A DNA stretch of 64,000 nt from Mya arenaria (lineage: Eukaryota; Mollusca; Bivalvia; Myida; Myidae), in the NCBI RefSeq assembly GCF_026914265.1, contig NC_069136.1, positions 13,076,356 through 13,140,355 on the forward strand. The letters are read 5' to 3'. The translations under genes were made by a program, and so were the position numbers. Within the stretch, counting starts at the first letter, position 1. Each line of letters begins with the position of its first letter. Below the pieces are notes generated by a model. It had not been told where the DNA came from. It saw only the letters and a list, made by a program, of their open reading frames with translations, and did no database searches. Below, one piece after another: positions 47,112-59,800 of the stretch.

Positions 47112-48175
47112 TTATTTTTTATATATTTCTTTTATTTCTCCTTCAATTAAAATAATACCTGCGGAAATTTCAACATCTGGGTGATTGTCATTCGATTCAT
47201 ATAATATTTTAAGTTCCTTTTCTAATTCATTCAGACGGTTATGGCGAGTTCGCGATTGTTGTTTCGAAAATTCAACTGTTCGATTTCTAATTTCTATTTT
47301 ACAAATTTCCCATTTTATCTGAGGTTTAATATCTTGTTGAATGATTGTATCTAAAGAAATGCCGATAATAGTTTTGTACTCATTATTTTCAAGGAGAGAA
47401 TTATTAAATTTCCAATACCCAGGACCTCGTTTATTAGGTATTTTGATTTTCATTGAGATAGCCATATGATCCGTTGTTTTTATGATGGCAGGTCTTATAT
47501 CTGTGGAATATATTTTGGGTACAAAGTTATGCTCAATTAGCCAGAAATCTATTCTACTTTTCTCAATATCATTTTTACGCCTCCATGTAAATTGTTGTTT
47601 CTCTGGATTAAGTAATCTCCAAATATCACACAATTTATGCGTTTTTATTAGATTCGATAGGTTTTTAACTGTATTGATCTCGGTCTTTTGTGACTTGCTT
47701 ATTCGATCGCTAATTGTTAATGTGTCATTATAATCACCCCCAATAATCTTAATCCTGAACTATTTTCATATATGATATTTGATAATTTGGTATAAAAGTC
47801 ATTTCTTTCTTTTTTACCATTTGGGGCATATAAGTTCACTAATGTGTATGTATTATCAAATATGTCTAAATTGAGTAAAGTATATCTGCCTTGTATATCG
47901 CTTACGTAGTTCAAAATATTTATTTGAAGTTCATTTTTTATCAATATTGAACAACCCTTACTATTCGATTCACCATAACTATTTATAAGAGTCCACCCAA
48001 TGAATTCATTTTTAATTATTTTGTCGATATTATCAGTAAAATGTGTTTCTTGTAGAAAGGCTATATCTGCTTTTTGGTTCTATAACCATTGAATTAAACG
48101 GGCGCGTTTACTACTATCCCTTAAACCTTGAACGTTAAGAGATATAATATGAATGATTCTTTGTCTGTGTTGCAT
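47112..48175 (-). pseudogene. LINE endonuclease domain (broken)
   Basis: Motifs in order: LNVQGLR, FLQETH, VNLYAPNG, GGDYND, FTWRRKNDIEKSRIDFWL and TDHMAISMKI. These match apurinic endonuclease-type LINE endonucleases, including the final D-H pair. The frame is broken by an early stop and a shift at the GGDYND box. Confidence 0.8.
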
Positions 48176-48179
48176 TATA

Positions 48180-48790
48180 TAAGGATATTCCTAAATATAG
48201 ATGATTTAAGAGAGAGAAAAAAGAAATCGTTCTTTGACAGATTTCTAAACTGAAAAAAGGAAGTAATATGATGTAAGCCCGAAGTACATTCTTATCGTAA
48301 ACAAATGCGAAAGGATAAGAAGTGCAAAAAGGCACCATACAAACAATTATTTCTAATACACAACAGAAACAAACAATACTTCAAAAAGTGAAGTAGAATT
48401 AGTATGTATAGAAATATTGCATTTAGACATCTATCAAAAAACCATCTTGTCAATGGACAAATACGTAGAACACGCTGAAACGTGTATTGTTGTACAAATA
48501 TAATTATTTCAATAATAATGATACAACAATTAATGCTTGTGAATGCGCCATGCGCCACATTAGTGTATGCTATCGTTTGAAAAATTTCAATTAAGCGTAT
48601 AGCAACGAACAAGTAAGCGTACAATATAATAATAATGCCCTTATCTAACAAAAGTATAGACGTATAAACATTCATTGCTGTATACTAATGTGGAAGGGAT
48701 TATTCGCCTCAATAAACAATTGCCACAGTAAACAGACATAGACAGTCACGTAGTATTAGTTACATGTTATACAGTGGTTTAAGTATTGAA
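48180..48790. other. AT-rich spacer upstream of the LINE
   Basis: No ORF1-like protein or other feature recognised. Confidence 0.4.
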
Positions 48791-48792
48791 CC

Positions 48793-48939
<147 letters not shown>

Positions 48940-49033
48940 ACAAAGGTCTTTGTAAACGTACAAGTGTTTAAATTATAAATAGCTTCAACAGGCGTGTTTT
49001 TAAATACATGTGAAGTGCGATTATCAAAATAAT

Positions 49034-49920
<887 letters not shown>

Positions 49921-50404
49921 CACGTGACAAATTGCGTTATAAAGGCTACATCGGACGACAATACTTTGCTTCATATGATAACTTTAAACTAAGATAACTT
50001 GACTATTTCTTCACCATTTTAAATGAAACATAGCGCTGTCTACGCCGCTTACAAAGCCCTGCCTTCGATCTTTAACCAGAGTTTGATTGAGAGTTTAGTT
50101 TCTTAAAACACTTCGACAAACCTTTTCAAAACACGGTCGCCTGACAGAACACTGTCAAAATATTATTTTGGAAAAAGGTTTGTTTAAGTGCTTGATGAAA
50201 CTAATTATCTTATCAAACTCCGGTAATAAAACGAAGGCGGGGCTCTTTAAGCGGCAAAGACTGCCCTTTGTTTCATTTAAATTTGTATAGTAAAAGAAAA
50301 GTTGTCTTTGTTTTATGTTTTTATTTTAACATTGTTTTAAGCAAAATGTTGCCTTCCGATATAGCTTTTATGACGTAATTTATCACGTGGTATACACACA
50401 CTGT
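49921..50404. mobile_element. Long-TIR MITE (family T), copy 2
   Basis: Starts CACGTGACAAATTGCG and ends with AATTTATCACGTGGTATACA. Interior motifs match copy 1 in inverse orientation (GAAGGCGGGGCTC at 50234). Its left end abuts a long ACC/ACT triplet array. Confidence 0.72.
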
Positions 50405-50819
50405 AACTGTAACAACTTTAGTAAACAGGCATGGCAAAATACAAAACAATGGAAGCAACAAGTGTTTACTTCATATAGTAGTCTACGGTGTAAGGGAGAT
50501 AATTATGTACTGGCGTATGCTGTACTGATTATCTCGTACAAAATCAGCCCCAAAGGAAAACCAAATGGTCAAACAAGTCCTATATCATGTCATTTGAAAT
50601 GTCTGTCTTTATAATATAATTAATGCAACAACCATGGACTAAATTACCCAACCATAAATCACCTTTTACATGTCAAATGTCAACAATAAAGCATTGTCTA
50701 CGGCTGGAAAAGAAATGAACTACAAGCGAATCAGCCTGATATCTAACAGTGAGAGAGATGTAATACCATGAAAAAAACTCTGGCACTTGGTAAATGTTTT
50801 TAATTTTGATTTTAACCTT

Positions 50820-51350
50820 AACCAGGATCACTTAATTGGCAAAGCCCTTAAGGCCATGAATTTTTATTTTGCAAATGTCAAGAGTATGACTTAAAACCAA
50901 AACTATTGTGTCAGTTATTTGACGCATTTGCTGGTTCAATTTTAAATTATTCAGCGGAGGTTTGGGGATACACCGAATCTAAGGAATCTAAAAAAGAATT
51001 CATCTTAAGTTTTGTAAATGCTTGCAATGCGACTGTTTACGGCGAATTAGGTAGATACCCGTTATATATTCAAAGATATGTACGTATGTTGTCATATTGA
51101 TTTAAGGTTGCTACAACTGATCATAATATTATTATTAAAAATGTTAATTCGCAAGCTAAGTATGATTGTGATTGTGGTAAAGGTTGTTGTAATTGAGTGT
51201 ATATCATTAGAAATATATTAAATGATTTTGGTTTTAGCTGTGTTTATGATGATATTCACAATATTAATGTTAATACATTTATGGCAGTCTTCAAATGTAG
51301 AATAAACGATGCGTTTAAACAAGATTGGTATGGTACTTTAGAAGAAGCAC
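50820..51350 (+). mobile_element. LINE 3' fragment A (CR1/L2-like), truncated
   Basis: AGSILNYSAEVWGYTESKES and NATVYGELGRYPLYIQRY are followed by a degenerate stretch ending NTFMAVFKCRINDAFKQDW. These match the C-terminal part of the clade at 51345 and 22360. Confidence 0.72.
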
Positions 51351-52515
51351 AGTGTTAGATATGTATAGAACTTTTAAAACTAGTCTTGAAGTTTGGGGCT
51401 TCACAAAATCCATAGAAATTGAGCGTATACATTTGCGTTTCTGTAAACGAATTTTAGGTGTTAAATTGTCTGCAAGTAATGCTGCTATCTATGGTGAATT
51501 GGGAAGACGCCCGCTATTCATACATAAATATTATAGAATAATAAAGTACTGGTTTAAGTTGCTGTGTTCAGAGAATTGCATAATGAAAACATCATATGTA
51601 TGGATCTTGAATGATTTACTGAATAACAAAAATAACTGGTTGACAAATGTGAAAAACTTGTTGTATATATATATGGTTTTGGTGAGGTGTGGGAATAGCC
51701 TTATTTAGTTGATAAAGATAATGTTTTACTAAGCTTTAAACAAAGATTATTTGATTGTTATATGCAAAACTGGAGAGATGATATGATGATAAATTCAGTA
51801 TTAAATGTGTATACGGAAATTAACGTTAGCTTTGAATACGAAATTTATCTTAATAGTAATATTCCCCACTATTTGTTAAAAATATTTACACAAATGAGAA
51901 TATCATGTCACAGTCTAAGAGTTGAAACTGGGCGATATGAAAGAAATCGCATTGACAGAAATCTAAGATACTGTGAACTATGTGATACTGTAGACATAGC
52001 AGATGAGTATCACTTCTTGTGCATTTGTAATAAATATAAAGTTATATGCAAGCGATATTTACCTACATACTATATTGAAAGACCTAACATGATATTTATT
52101 TTAGAGTTAATCAACACAAGAAATGAGACACTAATTCTGAAATTAGTGACTTTCATAAATTGTGCGCGTAAAATACGTACTAATTTGCTAACTCAATGAT
52201 GTGTTGTTGTTGTTTCGTTGATGTTTTGGTATCATGTATGTTTTATAAAAGTAAGACTTAAAACGATGCTAAATGTTTATAAATTGAATATTTGTTATCA
52301 TCGATACATGTATAATATTTCCTTTGATAATATGTTTTGATGCATGTTCTCCTTAGTAATAGTATATATTTGATGTGTTTGTAATGTATTCTAAATGTAA
52401 TACTAAATGGTATACTAGTATTGACTATTGTTTATATATATGATCATGTTGATGGATGATGAACTGTATGTTTAAATCCAAATAAACTATTCTATTCTAT
52501 TCTATTCTATTCTTG
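51345..52515 (+). mobile_element. LINE 3' fragment B (CR1/L2-like) with (ATTCT)n tail
   Basis: SLEVWGFTKSIEIERIHLRF, ASNAAIYGELGRRPLFIHKY, then MRISCHSLRVETGRYERNRI, the YCELCD...DEYHF knuckle and a stop at 52199. The 3' end AATAAACTATTCTATTCT continues as ATTCT repeats to about 52515, a typical microsatellite-like LINE terminus. Confidence 0.82.
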
Positions 52516-52829
52516 AATATGAAAGTTATCTGGACATTTTGCCCAAACGTTTACGATTGTTCTTTTGTAGACAACGACTGTCTGTGCACCAATAATAACC
52601 AATTTCTTGTAACGTATTATTTTTGTGTGTGTTATTGTTTTTGTATATATACTCCTTGTACTATATTGTATTAGACTAAGAAAAAGTAGAATATGATAAG
52701 ATGACTGTCAATTTTAGTATGGTGCACTTCTGTTTAACATGAAAAGTATTTTATTTTTATTTATACAGACAAATTTGTTATTTTTGGCAGAATTGCATTG
52801 TCAGAGAGTAACTGACAGCTGAAGTCACC

Positions 52830-52929
52830 ATGTCATATCTTGGTTGGAGAAGCAGGAGAGGAAAAGTGAAAAGCTACAATAACACGGCAGAGCTCTGCTT
52901 CAACCTGGGTCTATGTTATCCACCAGATG
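52830..52929 (+). CDS. TPR-repeat protein, exon 1
   Basis: ATG at 52830 (ACC before it) starts 33 codons, MSYLGWRSRRGKV to NLGLCYPPD, ending at a GATG|GTAAAC donor in phase 1. It joins exon 2 in frame. The leader is basic and has no signal peptide, so a cytoplasmic product is expected. Upstream, possible acceptors (TACAG ending near 52768 and GGCAG near 52790) allow a 5' UTR exon outside the part I can see. The six exons listed from here give 252 codons in total with all phases matching. Confidence 0.6.
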
Positions 52930-53233
52930 GTAAACTATTGTTGAAAATAGTTTTTATAAATATGGAAATGTGTAGATCATTGCAGTTATCGAATCTCGCA
53001 CAAGCTTGATTGTAAACACTTAAACTATTAATTGGATAACTAGTAGGACATTTATGACTTCCTATATGATTTACCGAAAAGCGTGCTAATACGTTTTATG
53101 GTAGTTAACATAAGCACAAATATAGAAATTCGGAATTTATAAGACTGACATTATTTATGACGTCAGTGATTTTCTTTATGAAGGAAAAATAATAATGATA
53201 TTCTTGATGACGATGATAATTAAACTATTGCAG

Positions 53234-53405
53234 CATGCCAGATTAATGGATTCATTCAGGCGTATAAGGCCAGTGCTAAGATAAATCTAAAAGTTGGGTA
53301 TTTTAAAGAGGCAACGAATTGCTACACCAAGGCCCTGCAGGGTTACGAGCTCTGTCATAATGACCCTACAGTGGCCATCAAGAGGCATAAGCTACTCTGT
53401 AAGAG
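53234..53405 (+). CDS. TPR-repeat protein, exon 2
   Basis: The exon is bounded by TTGCAG and AGAG|GTAAAA, entering in phase 1 and leaving in phase 2. It encodes about residues 34-90, including a clear tetratricopeptide helix pair around residues 40-72 (AYKASAKINLKVGYFKEATN followed by CYTKALQGYEL). The second TPR starts at its end (KRHKLLCKR) and continues in exon 3. TPR domains are protein-interaction scaffolds. The family cannot be named from this segment alone. Confidence 0.78.
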
Positions 53406-53782
53406 GTAAAACATACTGTTGCCATGGTTAATGGAATCATTACGGGTGCAACAGGTATTTTTCTCTGTCTATTGGGAAAAGGACCAAGCCCGGTAGTACT
53501 TGGAGTGTGGGGAGGGGAAAAGAGCGCTTGAAAGTCTGAAATGGGAATACATTTTCTAGAGTTTACGTGAAAATGTGAGGAAAACTGCATGTTTTGAAAG
53601 AAACTTTCAGATAGGGAAACACCATGAACGACCCTGTAATAAAGAGTAAAAAACCTGTACACCTTCTTGTAGCTTTTGCAGATAAGAATATTCCCGGGAT
53701 GTGTTTTTTTTGTATTATGTAAAAATGTACATGTGTTTTTGCAATAGGTTATAAGATATTTTGACCTGTTAATGTTCTAAAG

Positions 53783-53870
53783 GTCTTCAGCTTACCTGGG
53801 GATGAAAAAGTTCAAGGAATCGCGACGAGATGCAGCCCAGGCAGTAGATCTTTGTCCATCAGACATAAAG
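53783..53870 (+). CDS. TPR-repeat protein, exon 3
   Basis: It enters in phase 2 after TTCTAAAG at 53782 and leaves in phase 0 at ATAAAG|GTATAAT. It encodes SSAYLGMKKFKESRRDAAQ and then AVDLCPSDIK, the second half of a canonical TPR (A-Y-x-x-x-x-x-F-x-x-S-x-x-D-A-x-x-A-V-x-L-x-P). The last 30-35 bases of this exon, together with the donor, are the source of the 53-bp tandem array that fills the following intron. Confidence 0.75.
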
Positions 53871-56025
53871 GTATAATACAAGATGTCTCCCAGTCAATAG
53901 CTGTCTGTCCATCAGTCATAAAGGTATAATATAAGATATCTTCCAGACAATAGATGTCTGTCCATCATGCATCAAGGTTTAATATAATATGTCTCCCAGT
54001 CAATAGCTGTCTGTCCAATATGAATCAAGGTTTAATATAGGATGTCTCCCAGACAATAGCTGTCTGTCCATCATGCATCAAGGTTTAATGTAAGATGTCT
54101 CCCAGTCAATAGCTGTCTGTCCATCATGCATCAAGGTTTAATATAGGATGTCTCCCAGACAATAGCTGTCTGTCCATCATGCATCAAGGTTTAATGTAAG
54201 ATGTCTCCCAGTCAATAGCTGTCTGTCCATCATGCATCAAGGTTTAATATAAGATGTCTCCCAGGCAATACCTGTCTGTCCATTATGCATCAAGGTTTAA
54301 TATAGGATGTCTCCCAGACAATAGCTGTCTGTCCATCATGCATCAAGGTATAATATAAGATGTCTCCCAGTCAATAGCTGTCTGTCCATCATGCATCAAG
54401 GTATAATATAAGATGTCTCCCAGGCAATACCTGTCTGTCCATCATGCATCAAGGTATAATATAAGATGTCTCCCAGGCAATACCTGTCTGTCCATTATGC
54501 ATCAAGGTTTAATATAGGATGTCTCCCAGTCAATAGCTGTCTGTCCATCATGCATCAAGGTATAATATAAGATGACTCCCAGGCAATACCTGTCTGTCCA
54601 TCATGCATCAAGGTTTAATGTAAGATGTCTCCCAGTCAATAGCTGTCTGTCCATCATGCATCAAGGTATAATATAAGATGTCTCCCAGGCAATACCTGTC
54701 TGTCCATTATGCATCAAGGTTTAATATAGGATGTCTCCCAGACAATAGCTGTCTGTCCATCATGCATCAAGGTTTAATGTAAGATGTCTCCCAGTCAATA
54801 GCTGTCTGTCCATCATGCATCAAGGTATAATATAAGATGTCTCCCAGGCAATACCTGTCTGTCCATTATGCATCAAGGTTTAAATTAAGATGCCACCCAG
54901 ACAATAGCTGTCTGTCCATTATGCATCAAGGTATAATATAAGATGCCACCCAAGCAATAGCTGTCTGACCATCAGTCATAAAGATATAATATAAGATGCC
55001 ACCCAGGCACTAGCTGTCTGTTCATCATTAATCAAGGCGTAATATAAGATGTCACCCAGACAATAGCTGTCTGTCCATCATTAATCAAGGTATGATATAA
55101 GATGCCACCCAGGCAATAGCTGTCAGTCCATCATGCATCAAGGTTTAATATAGGATGTCTCCCAGACAATAGCTGTCTGTCCATCATACATCAAGGTTTA
55201 ATGTAAGATGTCTCCCAGTCAATAGCTGTCTGTCCATCATGCATCAAGGTATAATATAAGATGTCTCCCAGGCAATAGCTGTCTGTCCATCAGTCATAAA
55301 GATATAATATAAGATGCCACCCAGACAATAGCTGTCTGTTCATCATTGATCAAGGTACAATATAAGTTGCCACCCAGGCAATAGCTGTTTGACCATCAGT
55401 CATAAAGGTATAATATAAGATGCCACCCAGGCAATACCTGTCTGTCCATCATTAATCAAGGTATAATATAAGATGCCACCCAGACAATAGCTGTCTGTCC
55501 ATTATGCATCAAGGTATAATATAAGATGCCACCCAAGCAATAGCTGTCTGACCATCAGTCATAAAGGTATAATATAAGATGCCACCCAGGCAATAGCTGT
55601 CTGTCCATCATTGATCAAGGTACAATATAAGATGCCACCCAGGCAATAGCTGTCTGTCCAATAATCATAAAGGTATAATATAAGAAATCTCCCAGACAAT
55701 AGCTGTCTGTCAATCATGCATCAAGGATTAATATAATATGTCTCCCAGGCAATACCTGTCTGTCCATCATGAATCAAGGTATAAAATAAGATGCCGCCCA
55801 GGCAATAGCTGTCTGTCCATCATTCATCAAGCCTTCAAGGTATAATATAAGATGCCGCCCAGGCAATAGCTGTCCGTCCACCAATCATCAAAGTTTAAAA
55901 TAAGATGCCGCCCAAGCAGTAGTTTTCTGTCCATCAAGCATCAAGGTATAATATAAGATGCCGTCTATGTTTTATATGGTGTCACACATGCAATAACTGT
56001 CTGTCCATCATCCATCAAGGTACCA
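53836..56025 (+). repeat. 53-bp tandem array derived from the exon 3/intron 3 boundary
   Basis: About 40 units of 53 bp fill intron 3 of the TPR gene. The unit includes a segment like the end of exon 3 (CTGTCTGTCCATCATGCATC then AAG) directly followed by GTATAATATAAGATG, which matches the true donor and first intron bases. Many units also carry CTCCCAG at the place corresponding to GCAGCCCAG of the exon. Later units (after about 54880) have CACCCAG and other variants. Confidence 0.88.
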
Positions 56026-56591
56026 TTCTAACGTTCTTGAATTTAAGTACTGAAACATATTGCTTGTCGTTTTAAATTCGTGTGCATAAAAATTCAAATT
56101 GTTCTAGCACTATTGTTGTTAAACATTCAAGAAAAGCGCTTAAAAAGTGAACTATGCTCTTAAAGAAAATACTATGATTTGCCATGTTTGAGTACGTAGT
56201 AGCATACTCTCTGGTCTGAATCTGTGAAAATGTGTCTTTTTTCTTGTAAATTATTAGCTTATTAAAATGTTTTGTAAAGTAAAGGTACTTTCATAGAAGG
56301 CCAGTTTCTTTAAGGCGTTAGCATGTATTGAGAATATATTCTGGCTGATAAAGTGAATCTTTTAAACATTTTAAAATAATTCCGTCCTTGATGATGATAC
56401 AAGAAGCATTTTGCTCACAGCTACATTTACAGGTCCATTTTCTCAACTGACCAATCAGCCTAGTGTGGTAGATTTAACATTTATAATAACAGACAAAGAA
56501 CAACAATGTTAAAAAAAGCTTTGGTGTGGTGAAAACTGGCTCGTAATAGTGATGACACAATGTTAATTTGATGTATTTTACATTACTTCAG

Positions 56592-56766
56592 GGTTACTGG
56601 CGATATAGCGAAGCAGTAAAGGGAGGATATCATGGCGTACAACTTGCCATGCCGTACCTGACAGAAGGTCTGAGACGCGCCCTTGACGTAAACACGGTGA
56701 AGCAGAATGATGTTGTCAAATTCATCACAGAGATCTGTGCTCTTATACCGGAGGCCCCTCGTACAG
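56592..56766 (+). CDS. TPR-repeat protein, exon 4
   Basis: It follows TTACTTCAG in phase 0 and encodes GYWRYSEAVKGGYHGVQLAM and then PYLTEGLRRALDVN, which continues the TPR solenoid (third repeat), then KFITEICALIPEAPRT. The likely donor is TACAG|GTTGGA at 56767, giving phase 1. Without splicing the frame closes at a TGA at 56781, so an alternative short form ending here is possible. Confidence 0.72.
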
Positions 56767-56834
56767 GTTGGAGAACAGCTTGACTGTGTGCTTTTCTCAT
56801 ACAATTTTAGTTTGTTTGGTTTTATTGTGTTGTC

Positions 56835-59800
56835 AAAGAAAGAGTTGAGGTATTTAAGTTGCGGTATTATAATTCTCTTGGTTGAGATATTGTAAGAGGT
56901 TTGGTTGAGGTATTATAAAAGTCTTGGTTGAGATTTTGTTATAGTCTTGGTTGATGCATTGTAATAGTCTTGGTTGAGGTATTGCAATAGTCTTGGTTGA
57001 TGAATTGTAATAGTCTTGGTTGATGCATTGTTATATTCTTGGTTGAGGTATTGTAATAGTCTTGGTTGAGGTATTGTAATAGTCTTGGTTGATGCATTGT
57101 AATAGTCTTGGTTGATGCATTGTAATAGTCTTGGTTGAGATATTGTTATAGTCTTGGTTGAGGTATTGTAATAGTCTTGGTTGAGGTATTGTTATAGTCT
57201 TGGTTGATGCATTGTAATAGTCTTGGTTGATGCATTGTAATAGTCTTGGTTGAGATATTGTAATAGTCTTGGTTGAGGTATTGTAATAGTCTTGGTTGAT
57301 GCATTGTAATAGTCTTGGTTGATGCATTGTAATAGTCTTGGTTGAGGTATTGTAATAGTCTTGGTTGAGGTATTGTAATAGTCTTGGTTGAGGTATTGTA
57401 ATAGTCTTGGTTGAGGTATTGTTATAGTCTTGGTTGAGGTATTGTTATAGTCTTGGTTGATGCATTGTAATAGTCTTGGTTGAGGTATTGTAATAGTCTT
57501 GGTTGATGCATTGTAATAGTCTTGGTTGAGGTATTGTAATAGTCTTGGTTGAGATATTGTAATAGTCTTGGTTGAGGTATTGTTATAGTCTTGGTTGATG
57601 CATTGTAATAGTCTTGGTTGATGCATTGTAATAGTCTTGGTTGAGGTATTGTAATAGTCTTGGTTGAGGTATTGTAATATTCTTGGTTAGTGCATTGTAA
57701 TAGTATTGATTAAGGTGTTGTTATAGTCTTGGTTGATGCATTGTAATATTCTTGGTTGAGGTATTGTAATAGTCTTGGTTGATGCATTATAATAGTCTTG
57801 GTTGAGGTATTGTAATAGTCTTGGTTGAAGTATTGTTATAGTCTTGGTTGAGGTATTGTTATAGTCTTAGTTGATGCATTGTAATAGCCTTGGTTGATGC
57901 ATTGTAATAGTCTTGGTTGAGGTATTGTATTAGTCTTGGTTGAGGTATTGTTATAGTCTTGGTTGAGGCATTGTAATAGCCTTGGTTGATGCATTGTAAT
58001 AGTCTTGGTTGAGGTATTGTAATAGTCTTGGTTGATGCATTGTAATAGTCTTGGTTGAGGTATTGTTATAGTCTTGGTTGAGGTATTGTTATAGTCTTGG
58101 TTGATGCATTGTAATAGTCTTGGTTGATGCATTGTAATAGTCTTGGTTGAGATATTGTTATAGTCTTGGGTGAGGTATTGTAATAGTCTTGGTTGATGAA
58201 TTGTAATAGTCTTGGTTGATGCATTGTAATATTCTTGGTTGAGGTATTGTAATAGTCTTGGTTGAGGTATTGTAATATTCTTGGTTAGTGCATTGTAATA
58301 GTATTGATTAAGGTGTTGTTATAGTCTTGGTTGATGCATTGTAATATTCTTGGTTGAGGTATTGTAATAGTCTTGGTTGATGCATTATAATAGTCTTGGT
58401 TGAGGTATTGTAATAGTCTTGGTTGAGGTATTGTTATAGTCTTGGTTGAGGTATTGTTATAGTCTTAGTTGATGCATTGTAATAGTCTTGGTTGAGGTAT
58501 TGTAATAGTCTTGGTTGAGGTATTGTTATAGTCTTGGTTGAGGTATTGTTATAGTCTTGGTTGAGGCATTGTAATAGCCTTGGTTGATGCATTGTAATAG
58601 TCTTGGTTGAGGTATTGTAATAGTCTTAGTTGAGGTATTGTAATTGTCTTGGTTTAGGTATTGTAATAGTCTTGATTGAGGTATTGTAATAGTCTTGGTT
58701 GAGGCATTGTAATAGCCTTGGTTGAAGCATTGTAATAGTCTTGGTTGATGCATTGTAATAGTCTTGGTTGAGGTATTGTAATAGTCTTGGTTGAGGTATT
58801 GTTATAGTCTTGGTTGAGGTATTGTAATAGTCTTGGTTGAAGTATTGTTATAGTCTTGGTTGAGGCATTGTAATAGTCTTGGTTGATGCATTGTTATAGT
58901 CTTGGTTGAGGTATTGTAATAGTCTTGGTTGATGCATTGTAATAGTCTTGGTTGAGGTATTGTAATTGTCTTGGTTTAGGTATTGTAATAGTCTTGATTG
59001 AGGTATTGTAATAGTCTTGGTTGAGGCATTGTTATAGCCTTGGTTGAAGCATTGTAATAGTCTTGGTTGATGCATTGTAAAAGTCTTGGTTGAGGTATTG
59101 TAATAGTCTTGGTTGAGGTATTGTTATAGTCTTGGTTGAGGTATTGTAATAGTCTTGGTTGAAGTATTGTTATAGTCTTGGTTGAGGCATTGTAATAGTC
59201 TTGGTTGATGCATTGTTATAGTCTTGGTTGAGGTATTGTAATAGTCTTGGTTGATGCATTGTAATAGTCTTGGTTGAGGTATTGTAATAGTCTTGGTTGA
59301 GATATTGTAATAGTCTTGGTTGAGGTATTGTTAAAGTCTTGGTTGAGGCATTGTAATAGTCTTGGTTGATGCATTGTTATAGTCTTGGTTGAGGTATTGT
59401 AATAGTCTTGGTTGATGCATTGTAATAGTCTTGGTTGAGGTATTGTAATAGTCTTGGTTGAGGTATTGTTATAGTCTTGGTTGAGGTATTGTAATAGTCT
59501 TGGTTGAAGTATTGTTATAGTCTTGGTTGAGGCATTGTAATAGTCTTGGTTGATGCATTGTTATAGTCTTGGTTGAGGTATTGTAATAGTCTTGGTTGAT
59601 GCATTGTAATAGTCTTGGTTGAGGTATTGTAATAGTCTTGGTTGAGATATTGTAATAGTCTTGGTTGAGGTATTGTAATAATCTTGGTTGAGGTATTGTA
59701 ATAGTCTTGGTTGAGGTATTGTAATAGTCTTGGTGGAGGTATTGTTAAAGTCTTGGTTGATGCATTGTAATAGTCTTGGTTGATGCATTGTTTTAGTTTT

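Larger units (their letters stand above)
44280..48175 (-). mobile_element. L1/Tx1-like non-LTR retrotransposon, ORF2 nearly complete but dead
   Basis: On the minus strand the element runs from an ATG at 48175 (MQHRQRIIHIISLNVQGLRD) to an AAATA-type tail near 44280-44300. The order is APE endonuclease, reverse transcriptase, then a C-terminal zinc knuckle. Disruptions include a stop just after RLIQWL (about 48085), a frame change at GGDYND (about 47730) and another in motif A (about 46360). No ORF1 is visible upstream of 48175. Confidence 0.85.

Noticed and set aside
53836..56025. CRISPR-like array
   Set aside because: Eukaryotic intron, no unique spacers and repeats in direct contact; a minisatellite.
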